A stretch of 19,978 nucleotides of DNA from positions 1 to 19,978 of the forward strand of contig JALGXY010000084.1 in NCBI GenBank assembly GCA_029824495.1, read 5' to 3'. Below the pieces are notes generated by a model. It did no database searches. It was not told where the DNA came from and saw only the letters and a list, made by a program, of their open reading frames with translations. Position 1 is the stretch's first letter; the number at the start of each line of letters is the position of its first letter. Below, piece after piece: positions 16,486 through 19,978 of this stretch. The translations under genes and the position numbers were made by a program. The stretch is from Fimbriimonadia bacterium. GTDB lineage: Bacteria > Armatimonadota > Fimbriimonadia > Fimbriimonadales > Fimbriimonadaceae.

Positions 16486-17145
16486 ATGGGAAGATATCTT
16501 TGGCTGGCTGTGACCGCTCTTTGTGGGATATTTGCCGTCGGTTGCAATGAAGGAAAATACCAGGCTTCTGAGGCCGCGGACGAAAAGCAGCCATCTGTGT
16601 CTGTGCAGGAAGATGATGCGCCAGAGTACACGATTGTTTTTGACGGAGGCTCGGTTGGTTTATCGACGGATCTGGAATCCGCCAAGAAAGTCCTTGGTGA
16701 GCCAGATAGCATGGATGACTCTGATGAGGAGAGCCGGATCCACTACTGGGCTCGGGACGACTTCGATATAGGTGTCGCCTACGATCAATCGGGTGAGGCA
16801 CTCAGTTGGCAAATGGTCATACCGATTTCAAATCCGGACAATGAGAAGCTTGCATTCGTTCAAGTTTCAGGTGACAGGGCCACGAGGATCGTGCCGGGAA
16901 GAACTACTGTCGCAGACCTTCTCCTCGCTTTGGGCAAGCCAGACGACGAATTCGAAGAGGATGCACCTGTCGGACTTTCACTGACCCAGCACTATTGGAT
17001 GTACAAGAGTGGAGACACTTGCCTTGAGGTGAAGGCCAATTGGGACATCGGCAGCAGGCCAGATGACGAAGAGGCTGTCATAGAGTGGGCGTTTATCTGC
17101 GATTGGGATGACAGAGCGGGCAAGCGAATGATTGCCTACGAGTGA
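16486..17145 (+). CDS. lipoprotein with two BamE/SmpA-like repeats
   Basis: 219 residues from ATG at 16486. The signal peptide MGRYLWLAVTALCGIFAVGC carries a good lipobox (FAVGC, lipidated C20). An acidic, disordered linker (21-48) is followed by two related segments: 59-110 (DLESAKKVLGEPD ... HYWARDDFDIGVAYD) and 136-205 (TVADLLLALGKPDDE ... HYWMYKSGDTCLEVKANW). The pattern of a helix ending in LG.P followed by strands with YW is the BamE/SmpA-like or PASTA-like small-fold style seen in many tandem lipoproteins. The exact family and function are unknown. No signal for Lol retention can be judged. There is no operon partner: the upstream region is 380 nt and a terminator-like hairpin follows at 17303-17330, so it is probably a single-gene transcript. 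Confidence 0.85.
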   Translation: MGRYLWLAVTALCGIFAVGCNEGKYQASEAADEKQPSVSVQEDDAPEYTIVFDGGSVGLSTDLESAKKVLGEPDSMDDSDEESRIHYWARDDFDIGVAYDQSGEALSWQMVIPISNPDNEKLAFVQVSGDRATRIVPGRTTVADLLLALGKPDDEFEEDAPVGLSLTQHYWMYKSGDTCLEVKANWDIGSRPDDEEAVIEWAFICDWDDRAGKRMIAYE

Positions 17146-17571
17146 CTTGTCGTCAGAAGCTTGTGGTGTTTTGCCATGTCTGCTTTGCGTCTATGACTGG
17201 CTCATGAGCACCGTTGCCAAGTGCAAACTTCGTCCACAACATCAAGATCCAAGGCATCTAAGGTTCGCTGGCTTTCCTGAAAGCAGGCGTTTCCATGATT
17301 GAAGGGCTGGACCGAATGGTCTGGCCCTTCTCTTGTATGCAATATTTGGAGGGGCATAGCAATTCACTAACTCAGCACCGCTCTTTCTGCGTCAGGCGCC
17401 CTTGTTTTCTGTCCCCTGAAGGGGTGGGCGATGGGACAGCAAAGGGCCAGCTAATGCCAACAGTCTTCCTAATTGCCGCTTCAAAAAGGCAAAATCCGCC
17501 ATTCCTGAATATGTGCTCCTCACACCTCCATTATTGAAACTCATCCAATGGGGAAGTGTTCGGTTTTGTTT
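17146..17571. other. 426-nt intergenic stretch
   Basis: No gene seen. It carries the terminator-like hairpin at 17303-17330 and a small CCCCTGAAGGGG hairpin near 17415-17426. The rest shows no repeat or RNA gene that I recognise. Confidence 0.5.
17303..17330 (+). terminator. terminator-like 12-bp hairpin after the lipoprotein gene
   Basis: AAGGGCTGGACC (17303-17314), loop GAAT and GGTCTGGCCCTT (17319-17330) form a 12-bp stem with two G-T pairs. The tail CTCTTGT is only moderately T-rich. It lies about 160 nt after the lipoprotein stop. It is a plausible Rho-independent terminator. Confidence 0.5.
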
Positions 17572-18009
17572 TCAAACTTTCGAGGTCATCAACAAGACTG
17601 CTGACAGAACTGCGTGCACGAACCAAGCTATGGTTCGAGGGAAATTTGATCGAATCAGTTTCTTTATCTGTTCTTCGTCGCGTCGGGCAGCGAGGCGCCG
17701 GTGGATTGGGCCAGTGATCAAAAAGGTCAGCCCGGTCGAGCAGAGCAGAAGGAGCAAGTGAGTCGTGGTTGTAATCGGATGAGATGTGCCCGACAGGGTA
17801 AGCCAGATTGTCCCACCGAGTTGTGCAATCAGGGCCGGAATCACTGGAATGGAGATCCAGAAGCAGTGTGAGGAGTGCCTTGCTTTGAATTCTTGGTCAG
17901 ACCAAGTCAAGAATCTCGGATACTGGACGAACTGAACCCAAGCACCGATTGCAGAAAGAGTCCCACTTCCGGACAGGATCAATATTAGAGCAACTTGATC
18001 AGCAGGCAT
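17572..18009 (-). CDS. small four-helix integral membrane protein
   Basis: 145 residues from ATG at 18009. The frame is open to a TTG at 18102, but the extra 31 residues (MFARCGKCTFVSS...) look non-coding, and helix 1 starts just after the chosen Met. No clear ribosome binding site precedes either start. Four hydrophobic helices are visible: ALILILSGSGTLSAIGAWV; SIPVIPALIAQLGGTIWLTL; THLLLLLCSTGLTFLI; TIAWFVHAVLSAVLLM. Conserved-looking loop motifs are QYPRF....F..RHSSH between helices 1 and 2 and IRSNFPRTIAW before helix 4. These recur in a small bacterial membrane family of unknown function related in layout to DUF1772-type proteins. Several such histidines could bind a metal or haem, but this is speculation. 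It stands alone on its strand. Confidence 0.7.
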   Translation of the reverse strand: MPADQVALILILSGSGTLSAIGAWVQFVQYPRFLTWSDQEFKARHSSHCFWISIPVIPALIAQLGGTIWLTLSGTSHPITTTTHLLLLLCSTGLTFLITGPIHRRLAARRDEEQIKKLIRSNFPRTIAWFVHAVLSAVLLMTSKV

Positions 18010-18278
18010 CCTGACTAATTTTGCACTGGGTGATGAACTCCGATTCGGCGATTCCAAGAAATCTGAGGACACAAATGTACATTTCCCACATCGTGCGAAC
18101 AAATCAAATCTAATTCAAGAATCAAATAGACCGAGCATCAAAAGGCACAGCAGAAGGGGTCTTGAGAGCGGAAGAGTTCAAGAATCCTTGATTGCTCAAA
18201 AGGCTCTTCCTAGCTGACCCCATTTCTGACCCCACACACTCCACACAACTCATAGCCAACTCCTATCTATCTCAACCT

Positions 18279-18330
18279 GTCTACCAGTTCGCAGGATCGA
18301 ACAGGTAGACGTGACTGTTCCTGGGCACCA
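18279..18330 (+). repeat. hairpin repeat, copy B
   Basis: GTCTACCAGTTCG (18279-18291) pairs with CGAACAGGTAGAC (18298-18310) as a 13-bp stem with one A-A mismatch and a 6-nt loop. TTCCTGGGCACCA (18318-18330) follows after 7 nt. It lies in the same orientation as copy A at 12958-13009 and is more regular than that copy. Confidence 0.65.
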
Positions 18331-18373
18331 CGTCAGACCGCTAGGTTCAATTGAGTCAGGGTTTTTAAGGGTC

Positions 18374-18397
18374 ACTACGACACATATCTGTCGTAGT
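18374..18397. repeat. perfect 9-bp inverted repeat
   Basis: ACTACGACA (18374-18382), loop CATATC and TGTCGTAGT (18389-18397). No T-run follows on either strand, so a simple terminator is unlikely; an operator or RNA hairpin ahead of the metallohydrolase gene is possible. Confidence 0.55.
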
Positions 18398-18486
18398 AGT
18401 TGTAGACAGCGGCAGTTTAGATCAGCGTTAGCCACTCCGTTCATAATGCTGATAGAGAGGTCGTGCTGACCAGCACGTCAAACACG

Positions 18487-19978
18487 GTGCCAAAGATCAA
18501 ACCACTTCACCCGATGTCGCTCGTTGCCCTCATGGTTGCGCTCGTACCACAAGCAATCTCGGGCTCGGATAGGATTATGAGCACCAATATCGGAACACAT
18601 GAACGGATAGCAAGCACGCCAGCTCCGGCACTTCACGACGACGAAGACATCGGTGCCGCCAAGTATGCAATGACCGCATTTGCATATGCGACGTCGATCT
18701 CAGATACAAGTACTGCTCGTCCAGTCATGTACGACGAGCTGACGACGAGTTGGGGAATGACCAAAGCGGACATCCTGCGTCAAATGGCCAGCGTTAAGCC
18801 CGGAAGGGAGCAGTATGTCCTGCGCTATGCTGGGTTCAAGAGGTCCGGCGAGAAGATCATTGTCACACCGGTCGTCCTGTACAGCTTTATCGACCGCTAC
18901 TCAAGAACTTTCGAGCTCCAAAAGATCGACGGCAACTGGCTTATCACAAGGATCGAAGATGGAGCTGCGACCCCCGAGGAGCTTCGGGCCCGTGACCTGA
19001 AGAACCCCGAGCACTTCGTTCTCCACCATGTCAATGTCCATCTTCGTGACTCGTCAAATTCAGAACCCGTATTTGCGAGAGTGAGAATAACGGACGAAAA
19101 CGGCGAGTATTGGCCGCCAGACGGCCATATGAAACGGATGGATCACAGCTGGCAACCAGCTGTCGGAGGCGATGTCCAAGTCGATGGAGAGTCGTTCTCG
19201 TACGTCACAGGAGACTTCGGGATCTCGTTGCCCATTGGTTCCTATAGTCTCGAGATAGTCAGGGGCATCGAGTACGAGCCGAAGACAGTTCGGTTTGATG
19301 TCGATGGCCAAGACAGTTTCAATCTCACTGCGGAGATCACACGATGGTCCGATATGGCGTCAAAAGGTTGGTTCTCCGGGGACACGCATGTGCACTTCAT
19401 GGATCCGACCAATGGACTCCTCGAAATGAAAGGTGAGGACCTGAACGTCCTCAACATATTGGTCACAAAGTGGGCTGAGCTGATTTCGAACGCTGAACAC
19501 TTCACGGGCGGACCGAGCGGGGTCTCTGAGCCAGAACATATCGTCTACGTCAATGAGGAGAGCAGGCACGGGTTTCTCGGACACACCAACCTGCTCAACC
19601 TCAAACGGCTCGTGTATCCACTCTCGTGGGGCCCACAGGACGGTGGTGGCGTTATCGGAGGGAAAGACTATCCTCCCATGGCGAAAGTCGTAGAGAACGC
19701 AAGGAGCCAAGGAGGCCTCGTATCGTGGGCGCACTTCCCTTATCCCGATGGCGAACTAGCGGTCGATGTCGCTCTAGGCCTGATTGACTCCATCGACCTA
19801 ATGACGATGGGCGACGCATTCAACTCAATGTACGGACAAGTAGCACCCGTTGAGATTTGGTATAGGTTCTTGAACCTTGGATTTCGCATTCCGTTGACTG
19901 CCGGGACAGACAAGATGATGAACACACAGGTCATGGGCGCAGTCAGAACCTACGTCAAGACTGTCGGTCCGTTGACTT
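18487..19978 (+). CDS. exported CehA/McbA-family metallohydrolase, cut by the window edge
   Basis: 497 codons are visible; the 3' end is missing. The frame is open from 18421. The GTG at 18487 gives a fitting signal peptide (PKIKPLHPMSLVALMVALVP, cut near AISG); GTG 18463 or ATG 18514 are alternatives. Residues about 55-155 resemble a small NTF2/SnoaL-like or similar domain, about 160-285 form a beta-sandwich of the carboxypeptidase-regulatory type, and from about 293 the PHP-like metallohydrolase domain begins. Metal-binding candidates are GDTHVH (D299, H301, H303), H361 in SRHGFLGH, H416 in SWAHFPYP and D475 in AGTDKMM. The phrase HGFLGHTNLLNLKRLVYPLS is typical of large planctomycete members. 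CehA and McbA hydrolyse carbaryl esters; the natural substrate of the exported planctomycete forms is unknown. Confidence 0.85.
   Translation, partial: MPKIKPLHPMSLVALMVALVPQAISGSDRIMSTNIGTHERIASTPAPALHDDEDIGAAKYAMTAFAYATSISDTSTARPVMYDELTTSWGMTKADILRQMASVKPGREQYVLRYAGFKRSGEKIIVTPVVLYSFIDRYSRTFELQKIDGNWLITRIEDGAATPEELRARDLKNPEHFVLHHVNVHLRDSSNSEPVFARVRITDENGEYWPPDGHMKRMDHSWQPAVGGDVQVDGESFSYVTGDFGISLPIGSYSLEIVRGIEYEPKTVRFDVDGQDSFNLTAEITRWSDMASKGWFSGDTHVHFMDPTNGLLEMKGEDLNVLNILVTKWAELISNAEHFTGGPSGVSEPEHIVYVNEESRHGFLGHTNLLNLKRLVYPLSWGPQDGGGVIGGKDYPPMAKVVENARSQGGLVSWAHFPYPDGELAVDVALGLIDSIDLMTMGDAFNSMYGQVAPVEIWYRFLNLGFRIPLTAGTDKMMNTQVMGAVRTYVKTVGPLT

Larger units (their letters stand above)
18010..18486. 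other. intergenic region with repeat copy B and a strong hairpin
   Basis: It separates the divergent membrane-protein gene and metallohydrolase gene. It contains repeat copy B (18279-18330), a perfect 9-bp hairpin at 18374-18397 and a CATAAT box (18442-18447) that may serve as -10 for the metallohydrolase gene. I see no gene. Confidence 0.5.

Noticed and set aside
18010..18102. N-terminal extension of the four-helix membrane protein to a TTG at 18102
   Set aside because: No ribosome binding site and no hydrophobic or conserved pattern; the ATG at 18009 sits directly before helix 1.
12538..18486. CRISPR array or insertion sequence in the gene-poor right part
   Set aside because: No regularly spaced repeats, no transposase or integrase motif and no terminal inverted repeats were found; only the two diverged hairpin copies.

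Overview
The window reads like a piece of a Planctomycetota or similar large, moderately GC-rich Gram-negative-type bacterial genome. The pointers are a CehA/McbA-type metallohydrolase, several zinc-ribbon membrane proteins, an Ig-like giant protein, lipoboxes, and frequent GTG/TTG starts. The phylum is an inference from protein style; there is no rRNA or other marker gene.

Left part (about 101-8503, minus strand): one tightly packed operon, read from right to left. It encodes a membrane-anchored seven-bladed beta-propeller (7397-8503), a 1724-residue multi-pass giant protein (2230-7404), a protein joined to it by an ATGA overlap and ending in a zinc ribbon (1247-2230), and a proline-rich zinc-ribbon membrane protein (101-1195). 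The C-terminus of the giant protein carries the motif series of the CyaA/edema factor/ExoY class II nucleotidyl cyclase toxins: R..NP, HPK....KAKS, GDHD and VQHG, in that order. This looks like a membrane-tethered polymorphic-toxin-type protein with a candidate immunity gene behind it. It is the strongest candidate here for an undescribed system.

Middle (8504-12537, plus strand): a divergent promoter region, then a compact iron(III)/thiamine-type ABC importer operon (lipoprotein, fused two-half permease, short ATPase, with overlapping ends), then a zinc-ribbon/Yip1-like membrane protein that may be co-transcribed.

Right part (12538-19978): gene-poor DNA surrounds a visibly more AT-rich 987-residue secreted protein (13142-16105) with MORN_2/YwqK-type repeats, RHS-like repeats, a coiled coil and an unknown C-terminal domain. 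A small ATGA-overlapping ORF, a tandem-domain lipoprotein (16486-17145) and a four-helix membrane protein (minus strand, about 17572-18009) follow. This segment lies between two diverged same-orientation copies of a hairpin-containing repeat (near 12958-13009 and 18279-18330). The window ends inside an exported CehA/McbA-family metallohydrolase (18487 to the edge).
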